This document shows, piece by piece, positions 35,935 to 45,207 of a stretch of DNA of 64,000 bases (the first letter of the stretch is position 1; each line of letters opens with the position of its first letter). The notes under the pieces are model-generated. The model made no database searches and was not told the origin of the DNA. It saw only the letters and a list, made by a program, of their open reading frames with translations. This DNA is from Desulfonispora thiosulfatigenes DSM 11270. GTDB taxonomy: Bacteria; Bacillota; Peptococcia; Peptococcales; Desulfonisporaceae. The position numbers were made by a program, and so were the translations under genes. The stretch spans positions 124,001 through 188,000 of the forward strand of contig NZ_FWWT01000022.1 of the NCBI RefSeq assembly GCF_900176035.1, written 5' to 3'.

Positions 35935-36915
35935 TTGGCTTTTCCTGAAACACGATTACGTAGGTTAAGAAAAAATCAAAACTTAAGAGATATGCTTACA
36001 AGTACAATTATTACCGTAAATGATTTTGTATACCCCATGTTTGTGATCTATGGAAAGAATAAAGAAATAGAGATTAGTTCAATGCCTGGGGTATATCAAT
36101 ATTCTTTAGATAAACTTGTAGGTGCTGTAGAAAATGTAGTTAAATTAGGGATTAGATCTGTTCTTTTATTTGGTATACCCGAACAAAAAGATAGTGTTGG
36201 TACAGGAGCATATATAGAAACTGGTATTGTACAACAAGCTGTAAGACTATTAAAAAAAGAGTTTCCTGATTTAATAATAGTAACTGATGTTTGCTTGTGT
36301 GAATATACAAGCCATGGACATTGTGGATTAATCGAAAATGGTAACGTTCTTAATGATCAAACATTAGATTTATTAGCAAAAACTGCCCTATCCCATGCTG
36401 AAGCAGGTGCTGATATTGTTGCTCCTTCAGATATGATGGATGGAAGAGTTGGTGCAATTAGAAAAGAACTAGATTTAAAAGGATATGAAAATACTATTTT
36501 AATGGCTTATTCTGCCAAATATGCATCTAGTTTTTATGGTCCATTTAGAGAAGCAGCAGACTCAACCCCTCAGTTTGGTGATAGAAAAACCTATCAAATG
36601 GATCCGCGAGGAAGTATAAATGAAGCAGTTTTAGAAACTAAACTAGATATTTTAGAAGGCGCTGACATAGTAATGGTAAAACCTGCTATGGCTTATATGG
36701 ATATAATTCGTAAAATGAAAGATGAATTTTTAACTCCTATTGCTAGTTATAATGTAAGTGGAGAATATTCCATGATAAAAGCTGCAAGTCAAAATGGCTG
36801 GATTGATGAAAAAAGCGTAGTATTAGAACTTATGACTGGGTTAAAAAGAGCTGGTAGTGATATTATTTTAACCTATCATGCTGCCAGTATAGCTAAGTGG
36901 CTTCAGGAGGTTTAA
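35935..36915 (+). CDS. hemB: delta-aminolevulinic acid dehydratase (porphobilinogen synthase)
   Basis: Joins two aminolevulinates to porphobilinogen. I place the start at TTG 35935 (AAGGTGG just upstream); GTG 35926 overlaps that site. The 326 residues start RLRRLRKNQNLRDML. They contain the zinc-type Cys cluster DVCLCEYTSHGHCG, the first Lys in YSAKYASSFYGP, the Schiff-base Lys in MVKPAMAYMD and the late SGEYSMIKAA. It lies 14 bases after cobA-hemD and 3 bases before the radical SAM gene. Confidence 0.96.
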   Translation: MAFPETRLRRLRKNQNLRDMLTSTIITVNDFVYPMFVIYGKNKEIEISSMPGVYQYSLDKLVGAVENVVKLGIRSVLLFGIPEQKDSVGTGAYIETGIVQQAVRLLKKEFPDLIIVTDVCLCEYTSHGHCGLIENGNVLNDQTLDLLAKTALSHAEAGADIVAPSDMMDGRVGAIRKELDLKGYENTILMAYSAKYASSFYGPFREAADSTPQFGDRKTYQMDPRGSINEAVLETKLDILEGADIVMVKPAMAYMDIIRKMKDEFLTPIASYNVSGEYSMIKAASQNGWIDEKSVVLELMTGLKRAGSDIILTYHAASIAKWLQEV

Positions 36916-36918
36916 AAA

Positions 36919-37914
36919 ATGATTATATCTTGGAATACAACTAATCAATGTAATATGTTTTGTAAGCATTGCTATAGAGAAGCAGGAGCTAAGGATAATG
37001 AAGAGTTAAATACTGAAGAAGGCAAAATGCTTATCGATGAAATAGTAAAAGCAGGCTTTAAAATTATGATTTTTAGTGGTGGAGAACCACTAATGAGAAA
37101 AGATATTTTTGAACTAGTAGAATATGCTGCTAAAAAAGGGTTAAGACCAGTTTTTGGTACAAACGGAACGTTAATAACACAAGAAGTTGCTAAAAAGCTA
37201 AAAGATATTGGTACTATGGGAATGGGAATAAGCTTAGATAGTTTAGACCCTAAAAGACATGATACTTTTAGGGGTTACGAAGATGGTTTTAAACAAGCTG
37301 TGGAAGGTATGGAAAACTGTGTCAAGGCAGGATTACCTTTTCAAATACATACTACAGTAATGGATTGGAATAGCTCTGAGTTAGAAGCTATTACTGATTT
37401 TGCAGTTGAAAAGGGAGCAGTAGCTCACCATATCTTTTTCCTCGTTCCTACCGGGCGAGCTGTAGATATAGAAGAAGAGACTTTAAGAGCACAGGAATAT
37501 GAAGATATCATCACTAGAATATTAAAAAAACAAAAAGAAGTTCCAATTGAATTAAAACCTACTTGTGCTCCACAATTTATTAGAATTGCAAAGCAATTAG
37601 ATATGGATATAAGGTTTAAAAAAGGATGCTTAGCAGGATTATCTTATTGCATTATTAATCCTAAGGGAGAAGTACAGCCTTGTGCATATTTAAATATTCC
37701 TTTAGGTAATGTAAGGGATAAACCTTTTAGTCAAATTTGGAAAGAAGATCCTGTTTTAAAAGAATTACGTACGCTTGATTATAAAGGTGGATGCGGGGTT
37801 TGCGATTTCAAAACTTCATGTGGTGGATGTAGAGCAAGAGCTTATTTTTATCATGAAAAAGATTACATGGCTGAAGAACCGTGGTGTTTATATCAAGGAA
37901 GAAAAGGTTATTAA
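36919..37914 (+). CDS. NirJ/Ahb-type radical SAM protein of tetrapyrrole synthesis
   Basis: A 331-residue radical SAM enzyme: CNMFCKHC gives the CxxxCxxC cluster motif near residue 11, FSGGEPLM is the SAM-binding GGE motif, and a C-terminal Cys-rich SPASM-like region (GCLAGLSYC...CAYL...CGVCDFKTSCGGCRAR...C) should bind further clusters. Position between hemB and hemL, next to a siroheme route, indicates the NirJ1/NirJ2-AhbC/AhbD group, which modifies siroheme-derived porphyrins toward heme or d1-like heme. I favour NirJ2/AhbD, but subgroup assignment needs a tree. AGGAGG precedes the ATG. Confidence 0.85.
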   Translation: MIISWNTTNQCNMFCKHCYREAGAKDNEELNTEEGKMLIDEIVKAGFKIMIFSGGEPLMRKDIFELVEYAAKKGLRPVFGTNGTLITQEVAKKLKDIGTMGMGISLDSLDPKRHDTFRGYEDGFKQAVEGMENCVKAGLPFQIHTTVMDWNSSELEAITDFAVEKGAVAHHIFFLVPTGRAVDIEEETLRAQEYEDIITRILKKQKEVPIELKPTCAPQFIRIAKQLDMDIRFKKGCLAGLSYCIINPKGEVQPCAYLNIPLGNVRDKPFSQIWKEDPVLKELRTLDYKGGCGVCDFKTSCGGCRARAYFYHEKDYMAEEPWCLYQGRKGY

Positions 37915-37932
37915 TGTATGGGAGGGAACATA

Positions 37933-39231
37933 ATGAATAAAGGTTATGAATTATCTCAAAAACTATTTGCAGAAGCAAAGGAGTATATTCCAGGTGGAGT
38001 TAATAGTCCAGTAAGAGCTTTTACATCCGTCGATACTTCACCTGTATTTATAGACCATGGATTAGGTTCTAAATTTTTTGATGTAGATGGTAATGAGTAT
38101 ATAGACTATGTTTTATCATGGGGACCTTTAATTTTAGGTCATTGCCATCCTAGTGTTGTAAAATCACTTGAAGCTTGTATACTTAAAGGTACTGGTTTTG
38201 GCACACCTACAGAAATAGAAACAGAGGTTGCTAAAAAAATAGTTAATGCAATTCCTTCGATTGAGATGGTTAGAATGGTAAACTCTGGTACTGAGGCAAC
38301 TATGAGTGCTTTAAGATTAGCTAGAGCATATACTAACCGTGATAAAATTGTTAAATTTGAAGGCTGTTACCATGGACATTCAGATCCACTATTAATTAAA
38401 GCTGGTTCTGGTGCACTAACGCATGGTGTTCCTTCTAGTCCTGGAGTCCCAGCTAGTATAGCTGGAAATACAATTAATGCAACATATAATGATTTAGAAG
38501 GAATTAAAAAGATTTTCAAGGAAATAGGAGAAGAAGTAGCAGCTGTAATTATTGAACCTGTTGCAGGAAACATGGGAACAGTATTACCTGAACCTGGATT
38601 TTTAGAAGGAATTAGAGAAGTAACCAAAGAATATGGTGCTTTATTAATTTTTGATGAAGTAATGACTGGGTATAGAGTTGCTTTTGGTGGAGCTCAATGT
38701 TTATATAATATTAAACCAGATATTACCTGTTTAGGGAAAATAATTGGTGGCGGCTTACCAGTAGGTGCTTATGGTGGTAGTAAAGAAATCATGAGTAAGA
38801 TATCTCCAAGTGGATCAGTTTATCAAGCAGGCACACTTTCAGGAAACCCATTAGCAATGAGTGCTGGACTTGCCATATTAAATGAGTTAGAAAAAGAAGG
38901 AGTTTATGAAAAATTAAATACTTTAACAACTTCTTTAACTGATGGTTTAAAAAATGCGGCGAATAAAGTGGGTGTACCTGTAACTATTAACAAAGTAGGA
39001 GCGATGTTTACCCTGTTTTTCACTGATGAAAAAGTAAATAACTTTACTACTGCAACTAGTTCTAATTTAGAAAAATTTAATGTATTTTTTAAACATATGT
39101 TATCTAATGGAATTTATTTTGCACCTTCCCAGTTTGAGTCTGCATTTTTATCTACAGCTCATACGCAAGAGAATATAAATTATACCATTCAGATAAGTGA
39201 GGAAGCTTTTAATAAAGTGAAAAATATTTAA
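37933..39231 (+). CDS. hemL: glutamate-1-semialdehyde 2,1-aminomutase
   Basis: A PLP enzyme that converts glutamate-1-semialdehyde to aminolevulinate, the partner of HemA. The start is ATG 37933 after GGAGGG; ATG 37918 would precede that site. The 432 residues include [59 protein letters not shown] and [16 protein letters not shown] with PLP-binding Lys at about 269. It is the last gene of the operon and a terminator overlaps its stop. Confidence 0.97.
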   Translation: MNKGYELSQKLFAEAKEYIPGGVNSPVRAFTSVDTSPVFIDHGLGSKFFDVDGNEYIDYVLSWGPLILGHCHPSVVKSLEACILKGTGFGTPTEIETEVAKKIVNAIPSIEMVRMVNSGTEATMSALRLARAYTNRDKIVKFEGCYHGHSDPLLIKAGSGALTHGVPSSPGVPASIAGNTINATYNDLEGIKKIFKEIGEEVAAVIIEPVAGNMGTVLPEPGFLEGIREVTKEYGALLIFDEVMTGYRVAFGGAQCLYNIKPDITCLGKIIGGGLPVGAYGGSKEIMSKISPSGSVYQAGTLSGNPLAMSAGLAILNELEKEGVYEKLNTLTTSLTDGLKNAANKVGVPVTINKVGAMFTLFFTDEKVNNFTTATSSNLEKFNVFFKHMLSNGIYFAPSQFESAFLSTAHTQENINYTIQISEEAFNKVKNI

Positions 39232-39258
39232 AACACTTAGTTTATCTAAGTGTTTTTT
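39231..39258 (+). terminator. intrinsic terminator after hemL
   Basis: A perfect 10-bp stem AAACACTTAG (39231-39240) / CTAAGTGTTT (39246-39255) runs into TTTTC, starting at the last base of the hemL stop. It closes the tetrapyrrole operon. Confidence 0.88.
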
Positions 39259-39376
39259 TCTTGTAACAAACAAATTAATTTTGAATATTCATGTAAGGAG
39301 AGTATTTATTTAATTTTCTTAAATTTATGACTATTAAATATAACTTACCTAAAACTTATTAGGAGGTTAAAACGAG

Positions 39377-41803
39377 ATGAGAATTTTAAAGGAGTATCTA
39401 GTTTCGCCTGATAAGCTAAAGAAAAAGGTAGAACTTGTTAATTTAAGTTTTGAAACTACCAAAGAGTTATCTTCAGGAGAAACAATTATTGGTCAGGAAA
39501 GAGCAATTAAGTCCATGGATTTCGGATTGCAAATTAAAAAGAGTGGCTACAATATATTTATAACAGGGTTAACTGGAACTGGAAAAACATCATATGCAGA
39601 GTTGTCTTTGGGGAAATTTGCAAAACACGAAGAAATCCCAAATGATATTTGTTATGTATATAATTTTACTAAACCTAGTTTACCATTATGCATTGAACTA
39701 GAAGCAAGTAAGGGCAAAGAGCTTAAAGAGGATATGAAAAAATTTATTGAAAAACTAAAAGAAGTAATACATACTGTCTTTTTAGCAGAAAACTACGAAG
39801 AAAAGAAAAAAGAAATTATAAAGGATTATAAGGAAAAAAGAAATCAAATTATCGAAGAATTAAGAATTTATGCTAAGGATAAAAACTTTCTTTTAAAAAG
39901 CACAACTTCTGGATATATTACTTTACCAATGATTGAAAACAAAGAAATTACAAATGATGAATTTGAAACATTAGAGGAAACATTAAAAAGCGAAATTGAA
40001 GAAAATTCTGAAAAGGTACAACAAAAAGCCCTTGAAGTTTTAAAAGAAATAGAAAAAATTGAAAAAAATTCTGAAGTAAAGCTCATTAAGTTAAAAGAAA
40101 AAACAGGTTTATCCATTGTAAAATACTTTATTTGTTGTTTGCAAACTAAATATCTTACAAATAAAAAATTGTATAATTATTTTATAGAACTTAAAGAAGA
40201 TATCTTAAAAAACTTAGATATTTTTTTACCAGACGAAGATGACGACGAAGATGAAGATGATGAAGATGATAAAATTAATAGTTTAAAAAGAAAAACTGAA
40301 AAGGAGTTATTTTTAAAAAGATATCAAGTTAACCTATTAATTGATAATAGTAATTTAGAAGGGGCACCAGTAATTGTTGAATTAAATCCCAATTTTCAAA
40401 ACATACTTGGCAAATTAGAATACGATAATGATAAAGGTTCTTTAACTACTAATTTCATGAAAATAAAACCCGGGGCACTTCATAAAGCAAATGGTGGATA
40501 TTTAGTTTTACAGGCAAAAGATGTATTAACTAACCCTTATGTATGGGAAAGTTTAAAACGCACCTTAAAATCTAATAAAATATATATAGAAGATATCAAA
40601 GAACAAGTTGGATATGTCACGATTGCGAGTTTAAAGCCTGAACCAATTGATATGAATATCAAGGTGATTTTACTAGGACCTCCTTATATTTATAGTTTAC
40701 TATATGACAAGGATGAGGATTTTCGTAAACTATTTAAAATTAAAGTAGCCTTTGATTATGAGATGTCAAGCAATGACAAAAATACAAGCAAAATGGTGTA
40801 TTTTATTGCGTATCACTGTAACAAAGATAATTTAAAACATTTTAATTATGAAGCAGTAATTAAAGTAATTGAATATAGTAATCGACTAGCAGGAAATCAA
40901 GATAAGCTAACTACTAGGTTTAATGAGTTATTAGAGATAATATATGAGGCCGATACTTATGCTAAAATTGATAACTCAGAATATGTTTTAGGTGAGCACG
41001 TACAAAAAGCCATCGAAGAAAAAAAATATAGACATAATTTATATGAAGAAAAAGTGTATGAACAAATAGGAAGTGGTAAAGTTTTAATATCAGTAGAGGG
41101 TTATAAGGTTGGTGAAATAAATGCATTATCGGTTGTAGATATAGGTGATTATACTGTAGGAAAACCAAATAGAATTACGGCTACAACCTACATGGGAAAA
41201 GAAGGAGTAATAAATATAGAAAGAGAGACAAATTTAAGTGGTAATATTCATGATAAAGGTTTATTAATTTTAAAAGGATACTTAGGTGAACAATTTGCTC
41301 AAAATTATGCACTAACGCTATCTGCTAAAATCTGTTTTGAACAATTATATGGTGGCATTGATGGAGACAGTGCCTCTAGCACAGAATTATATGTACTACT
41401 ATCTAGTCTTTCGGACTGTGCTATAAATCAAGGTATAGCTGTTACGGGATCTATTAATCAAAAAGGAGAAATTCAACCGGTGGGTGGAATTACTGAAAAG
41501 ATAGAAGGGTTTTATGATATTTGTAAAATTAAAGGTTTTACAGGGAGCCAAGGAGTCTTAATACCTAAGAAGAATATTTCAGATTTAGTATTAAAAGACG
41601 AAATCATTGAAGCAGTAAAAGAAGGAAAATTTAGTATATACGCAATTGACGATATTAAACAAGGAATAGAAATTCTTACAGGTCAAACTGCAGGGACAAA
41701 AGATTCTACAGGCAGATATCCTGAAGGAACGTTGTATCATAAAATAGAATTAAGATTAGAAAAATATAGAAAAGAATTGAATTGTACTAATATAAAACAA
41801 TAG
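39377..41803 (+). CDS. Lon-family AAA protease (AAA_32/LonC-like)
   Basis: An 808-residue protein of the divergent Lon-like group. Walker A is GLTGTGKT (residues 64-71). A long coiled helical insert follows (about 120-290), then an extreme acidic run of 13 Asp/Glu residues (around 288-301). The AAA remainder (GGYLVLQAKDVL, then KVILLGPP) precedes a C-terminal Lon peptidase with the Ser/Lys dyad: Ser665 in GDSAS and Lys708 in GGITEKIEGF, 43 apart as in Lon. There is no Lon N-domain. Unlike ATPase-dead LonC examples, Walker A is intact. The role is unknown. AGGAGG precedes the ATG. Confidence 0.88.
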   Translation: MRILKEYLVSPDKLKKKVELVNLSFETTKELSSGETIIGQERAIKSMDFGLQIKKSGYNIFITGLTGTGKTSYAELSLGKFAKHEEIPNDICYVYNFTKPSLPLCIELEASKGKELKEDMKKFIEKLKEVIHTVFLAENYEEKKKEIIKDYKEKRNQIIEELRIYAKDKNFLLKSTTSGYITLPMIENKEITNDEFETLEETLKSEIEENSEKVQQKALEVLKEIEKIEKNSEVKLIKLKEKTGLSIVKYFICCLQTKYLTNKKLYNYFIELKEDILKNLDIFLPDEDDDEDEDDEDDKINSLKRKTEKELFLKRYQVNLLIDNSNLEGAPVIVELNPNFQNILGKLEYDNDKGSLTTNFMKIKPGALHKANGGYLVLQAKDVLTNPYVWESLKRTLKSNKIYIEDIKEQVGYVTIASLKPEPIDMNIKVILLGPPYIYSLLYDKDEDFRKLFKIKVAFDYEMSSNDKNTSKMVYFIAYHCNKDNLKHFNYEAVIKVIEYSNRLAGNQDKLTTRFNELLEIIYEADTYAKIDNSEYVLGEHVQKAIEEKKYRHNLYEEKVYEQIGSGKVLISVEGYKVGEINALSVVDIGDYTVGKPNRITATTYMGKEGVINIERETNLSGNIHDKGLLILKGYLGEQFAQNYALTLSAKICFEQLYGGIDGDSASSTELYVLLSSLSDCAINQGIAVTGSINQKGEIQPVGGITEKIEGFYDICKIKGFTGSQGVLIPKKNISDLVLKDEIIEAVKEGKFSIYAIDDIKQGIEILTGQTAGTKDSTGRYPEGTLYHKIELRLEKYRKELNCTNIKQ

Positions 41804-41810
41804 TAAGTTA

Positions 41811-41841
41811 AGCTACCTATGAGTTTAGGTAGCTGTTTTTT
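41811..41841 (+). terminator. intrinsic terminator after the Lon-like gene
   Basis: A stem AGCTACCTA (41811-41819) / TAGGTAGCT (41826-41834) is followed by GTTTTTTT. Confidence 0.88.
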
Positions 41842-41912
41842 TGAGCATATTAATTATTATAAACCTTAATTTGTTATTTTTCTTAGGAAATCATATTTGG
41901 GAGGATTTAAAT

Positions 41913-42152
41913 ATGCAGTATGGATGTATGGTTTGTAATGGAATCGAACAGTTTGCGCCAGAATGCAAAAGATGTCATCAAAAGATGAAGGATTTAGGAA
42001 GAATAGAAGATTATTATTCGTCTTATAGCCCTTATGAAGAACAGGATTCAATTGCTATCTTACAAGAAGCTACTAATGCTTGTATCCATTTGATTCATTG
42101 TGAAGAATGTAGCTATACCAAAAAGATAAAAATACCTTACACAAAAATATAA
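41913..42152 (+). CDS. Cys-rich small protein, probable zinc ribbon, unknown function
   Basis: A 79-residue protein starting at ATG 41913 (GGGAGG upstream). The longer frame from 41841 would start inside the terminator. It has a CMVC...ECKRC pair of knuckles in the first 25 residues and a third CEEC near the end, in all seven Cys. Between them comes a helix and an acidic segment with YSSYSPYEEQD. This looks like a small metal-binding protein. I do not recognise a characterised family, though similar short Cys-rich hypotheticals with a YSPY stretch occur in Clostridia. Confidence 0.6.
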   Translation: MQYGCMVCNGIEQFAPECKRCHQKMKDLGRIEDYYSSYSPYEEQDSIAILQEATNACIHLIHCEECSYTKKIKIPYTKI

Positions 42153-42245
42153 TTAAAAAAATAAGGTTGTTTACTTAAGAAAATAAAGGACTTAGAAAAG
42201 AAATGTAGAAATTTATGTTAACTAATATTTTTTTAAGGTGAAATT

Positions 42246-43220
42246 ATGACGATAAAAGAAAATATCAAAAAAACAAAAAGACGAAAAAAATCGTCAAAAA
42301 GCTTAAAACTACCTAAAATAATTTTTATTATGGTTATTTTGTGGTTTTTTGGTAATGCAATTTATAGCTTTGTGATAAGTTCCTTAATTCAAACTGAACT
42401 AGCAGCAGAGGGAGTTATTGAAAAAAATTATGAAACACATGGTTTCATAATTAGAGAAGAACATATTATTACTACACCGTCATCAGGAACAATTGAGAAT
42501 TTATTTCCAGATGGGGAAAAAATAGCAAAAAATAATGAAGTATATGCTATTAAAACTGTTAAAGGCAATGCATTACAAAAAGGACAACAAGTTTCTGTAA
42601 AGGCTCCAATATCTGGAATAGTATCTTATAATATAGATGGATTAGAAAGTAATTTTAGTGAGGATGAACTACAAAATATTAATATCAAGAAATTAGCACA
42701 ACTGCAACCTAAAAATACTAATAATACCAAAAAACAAGTTGTAGAAAAGGGAACAGAAGTTTGTAAAATTATTGATAACTTAAAAGATATAAAATGTTTT
42801 ATAGAATTTCCTTTAAATACATTTAATAAGCCAATTCAACAAGGTCAAGTCTTACAAATTAGATTGCCTAAATACGATGAAGTTGTATTTGCTCCAGTTA
42901 TTGATTTAAAAGGAGTTGGAAATAAGGCACAAATCTTGGTGGAGATTCCACGGATGTGTTATAGTTTAATTAATGAAAGGGTTATCGATATTGAAATTAT
43001 CACTAAAAAGAAAGAAGGAATACTACTTCCTTCCAAAGCAATAGTTTATAATGAAAACAAAGAATCCGGGGTATATTGGAAAAATAGAGGACTAGTTTTA
43101 TGGCGTCCTATTAAAGTTATTGAAAAAAAAGATAATATAGTTTTGGTTCAAGGGATAGATCCTTTAACAGAGGTAATCACAAATCCTAAATGGGTTAAAA
43201 AAGGACAATATTTATACTAG
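42246..43220 (+). CDS. HlyD/RND-adaptor-like membrane protein at the division cluster
   Basis: A 324-residue protein: a very basic cytosolic N-terminus (KKTKRRKKSSKSLK), one membrane helix (about residues 25-45), then an extracytoplasmic part with biotinyl-lipoyl-like hammerhead halves (TPSSGTIENLFPDGEKI; VSVKAPISGIVSYNIDGLE) and beta-barrel segments near the C-terminus (GVYWKNRGLVLWRPIKVI). It resembles HlyD-type adaptors but has no transporter partner here. It heads the yggS-sepF-divIVA group, which suggests a role tied to the envelope or division; that role is inferred. Confidence 0.72.
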   Translation: MTIKENIKKTKRRKKSSKSLKLPKIIFIMVILWFFGNAIYSFVISSLIQTELAAEGVIEKNYETHGFIIREEHIITTPSSGTIENLFPDGEKIAKNNEVYAIKTVKGNALQKGQQVSVKAPISGIVSYNIDGLESNFSEDELQNINIKKLAQLQPKNTNNTKKQVVEKGTEVCKIIDNLKDIKCFIEFPLNTFNKPIQQGQVLQIRLPKYDEVVFAPVIDLKGVGNKAQILVEIPRMCYSLINERVIDIEIITKKKEGILLPSKAIVYNENKESGVYWKNRGLVLWRPIKVIEKKDNIVLVQGIDPLTEVITNPKWVKKGQYLY

Positions 43221-43232
43221 GAGTGAATGATA

Positions 43233-43922
43233 GTGGATATTATTGAAAACTTTAAAAAAGTTAACAACAATATTGCTAATGCAATAGAAAAGGGAAATAA
43301 GGGTAATAAGGTTTCTTTAATAGCTGTAACTAAAAATCATACTATTGAAGAAATTTCAAATATTGTTAATCAAAATCACTTTTTATTAGGTGAAAATAGA
43401 GTACAGGAGTTACTAGAAAAGTATGATAGCTTACCAGAAGAAGTACAGTGGCATTTAATTGGTCATTTACAAAAAAACAAAGTCAAATATATAACGGATA
43501 AAGTTAAATTAATCCATTCCCTTGATAGCTATGGTTTGGCAAAAGAAATAAATAAGAGAATGAAACCTTTAGAAAAACCAATGGATTGTTTGGTTCAAGT
43601 AAATATAGCGGAAGAAGAAAGTAAATTTGGTTTAAAAATAGCTGAAACTATACCTTTCATTGAAGAAGTTAGTCATTTACCTTTTGTTAGAATTAAAGGA
43701 TTAATGACAATGGCACCATATGTAGAAAATCCAGAAGAAGTTAGACCAGTATTTAAAGAAGCATATAATATTTTTCAGCAAGTAAAAGAAAAAAACATCC
43801 CAAATGTTAATATGGATACTTTATCTATGGGTATGACTAATGATTATCAAATAGCAATTGAAGAAGGTGCAACTATAGTAAGAGTTGGAAGTGCAATTTT
43901 TGGACCTCGAAGTTATAACTAA
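43233..43922 (+). CDS. yggS: YggS-family PLP homeostasis protein (YlmE)
   Basis: A single-domain PLP-binding TIM barrel that buffers pyridoxal phosphate and affects amino-acid metabolism. I take GTG 43233, nine bases after AGGAG; ATG 43227 is too close. About 229 residues: LIAVTKNHTIEEI with the PLP-binding Lys, LGENRVQELLEKYD, VQWHLIGHLQKNKVKY, VNIAEEESKFGL, IKGLMTMAPY, LSMGMTNDYQIAIEEGATIVRVGSAIFG. It sits 3 genes upstream of yggT, as in the ylm cluster. Confidence 0.95.
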   Translation: MDIIENFKKVNNNIANAIEKGNKGNKVSLIAVTKNHTIEEISNIVNQNHFLLGENRVQELLEKYDSLPEEVQWHLIGHLQKNKVKYITDKVKLIHSLDSYGLAKEINKRMKPLEKPMDCLVQVNIAEEESKFGLKIAETIPFIEEVSHLPFVRIKGLMTMAPYVENPEEVRPVFKEAYNIFQQVKEKNIPNVNMDTLSMGMTNDYQIAIEEGATIVRVGSAIFGPRSYN

Positions 43923-43943
43923 AAGGTGTGGGGGGGAATAATA

Positions 43944-44390
43944 ATGGTAATGGATAAATTATTAAACTTAATGGGTTTTGCTGATGAACAAGAAGAAATA
44001 TATGAAGAAACGAGTGAACCAGAAGAAAAAAGACGAAAAGGACAAATAGTTGCTCTACATAATAGAGAAAGTGTAAAAGTTAAAGTTGTTGAGCCTTTAT
44101 GTTTTGAAGAAGCACAAAAAATAGCTGATGATTTAAAAAATCGAAAAGCTGTGGTAATTAATTTAGAACAAGCTGAATTAGATTTAGCTATACGTGTTAT
44201 AGATTTTGTCGGTGGAACTGCATATGCGATTGGTGGCTCAATGCAAAAAATAGGTAAAGGAATAATTTTAGTTGTTCCCCCAAATATAGACATTGATGGA
44301 AGTCTAGCAGAAGTTAACCAAATCGAACAAAAAGATAAAGAAGTATTTTCCTGGGTATCTAATTTTCCCAAAAAGGAGAATTCTAGATAA
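43944..44390 (+). CDS. sepF: cell division protein SepF
   Basis: SepF bundles FtsZ filaments and anchors them to the membrane. ATG 43944 follows GTGGGGGG and gives 148 residues; the frame from 43926 overlaps that ribosome site. The N-terminal MDKLLNLMGFADEQEE is the membrane-binding amphipathic helix, a charged linker follows, and the C-terminal core has VKVVEPLCFEEAQKIADDLK and RVIDFVGGTAYAIGGSMQKI. It shares its final A with the proC ATG. Confidence 0.95.
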   Translation: MVMDKLLNLMGFADEQEEIYEETSEPEEKRRKGQIVALHNRESVKVKVVEPLCFEEAQKIADDLKNRKAVVINLEQAELDLAIRVIDFVGGTAYAIGGSMQKIGKGIILVVPPNIDIDGSLAEVNQIEQKDKEVFSWVSNFPKKENSR

Positions 44391-45193
44391 TGTCAAAATA
44401 CAAGTTAGGCATAATAGGAATAGGAGCAATGGCTGAAGCAATTGTAAGAGGTGTAGTAAAAACTAACCTATTTAACCAGCAAGAAATTATTGCTTCGGGG
44501 CGTAGAGATGAACGCTTAAATTATATCACCAATCAACTAGGAATTAGCACAACTAAAGACAATAAAGAAATATTTAATAATTCAGAAATTGTGATGATTT
44601 GTGTTAAACCACAAAATCTTGAAGAAGCAATAAAAGAAGTAAATTTAGAAAAAAAGAATATCCTGATTATTTCGATAATTGTAGGAATTACAACCACTAG
44701 ATTAGAAGATCTTTTAGGTAAAAATCCTATTATTAGAGTAATGCCTAATACACCTGCTTTAATAGGAGAAGGTATGACAGCTTTATGTAAAAATAAATAT
44801 GCTCATGAAGAACATATTGAAGTTGCGCAAAATATTTTTGAGCAAATTGGTAAAACTATTATCACAGAAGAAAATATGATAGATGCTGTAACTGGTTTAA
44901 GTGGAAGTGGACCCGCTTATGTATATCAGTTTATTGAAGCTCTAGCTGATGGTGGAGTTTTAGTAGGATTACCTAGACAGGTGGCCTACGAATTAGCAGT
45001 ACAAACAATTATAGGATCTGCAAAAATGGTAAGAGAAACTGGAATGCATCCAGGAGAGTTAAAAGATAAGGTTACATCCCCAAAAGGAACAACTATTGAA
45101 GGTATACGCGTATTGGAGAAAAACGCTTTTAGGGCTACAGTAATAGAGGCAGTAGAAGCCAGCTACCTAAAGGCTAAAAATATTGGATCATAA
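44390..45193 (+). CDS. proC: pyrroline-5-carboxylate reductase
   Basis: The last step of proline synthesis, using NAD(P)H. The 267-residue protein has the N-terminal IGIGAMAEAIVRG nucleotide loop, CVKPQNLEEAI, IRVMPNTPALIGEGMTAL and the family signature spanning GLSGSGPAYVYQFIEALADGG through TSPKGTTIEG. The ATG overlaps the sepF stop by one base. proC within the sepF-yggT cluster is a common Firmicute arrangement. Confidence 0.97.
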   Translation: MSKYKLGIIGIGAMAEAIVRGVVKTNLFNQQEIIASGRRDERLNYITNQLGISTTKDNKEIFNNSEIVMICVKPQNLEEAIKEVNLEKKNILIISIIVGITTTRLEDLLGKNPIIRVMPNTPALIGEGMTALCKNKYAHEEHIEVAQNIFEQIGKTIITEENMIDAVTGLSGSGPAYVYQFIEALADGGVLVGLPRQVAYELAVQTIIGSAKMVRETGMHPGELKDKVTSPKGTTIEGIRVLEKNAFRATVIEAVEASYLKAKNIGS

Positions 45194-45207
45194 ATAGAGG
45201 TGTTTTA

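Noticed and set aside
43919-44371. 150-codon frame on the minus strand
   Set aside because: Antisense to sepF, which is clearly coding on the + strand.
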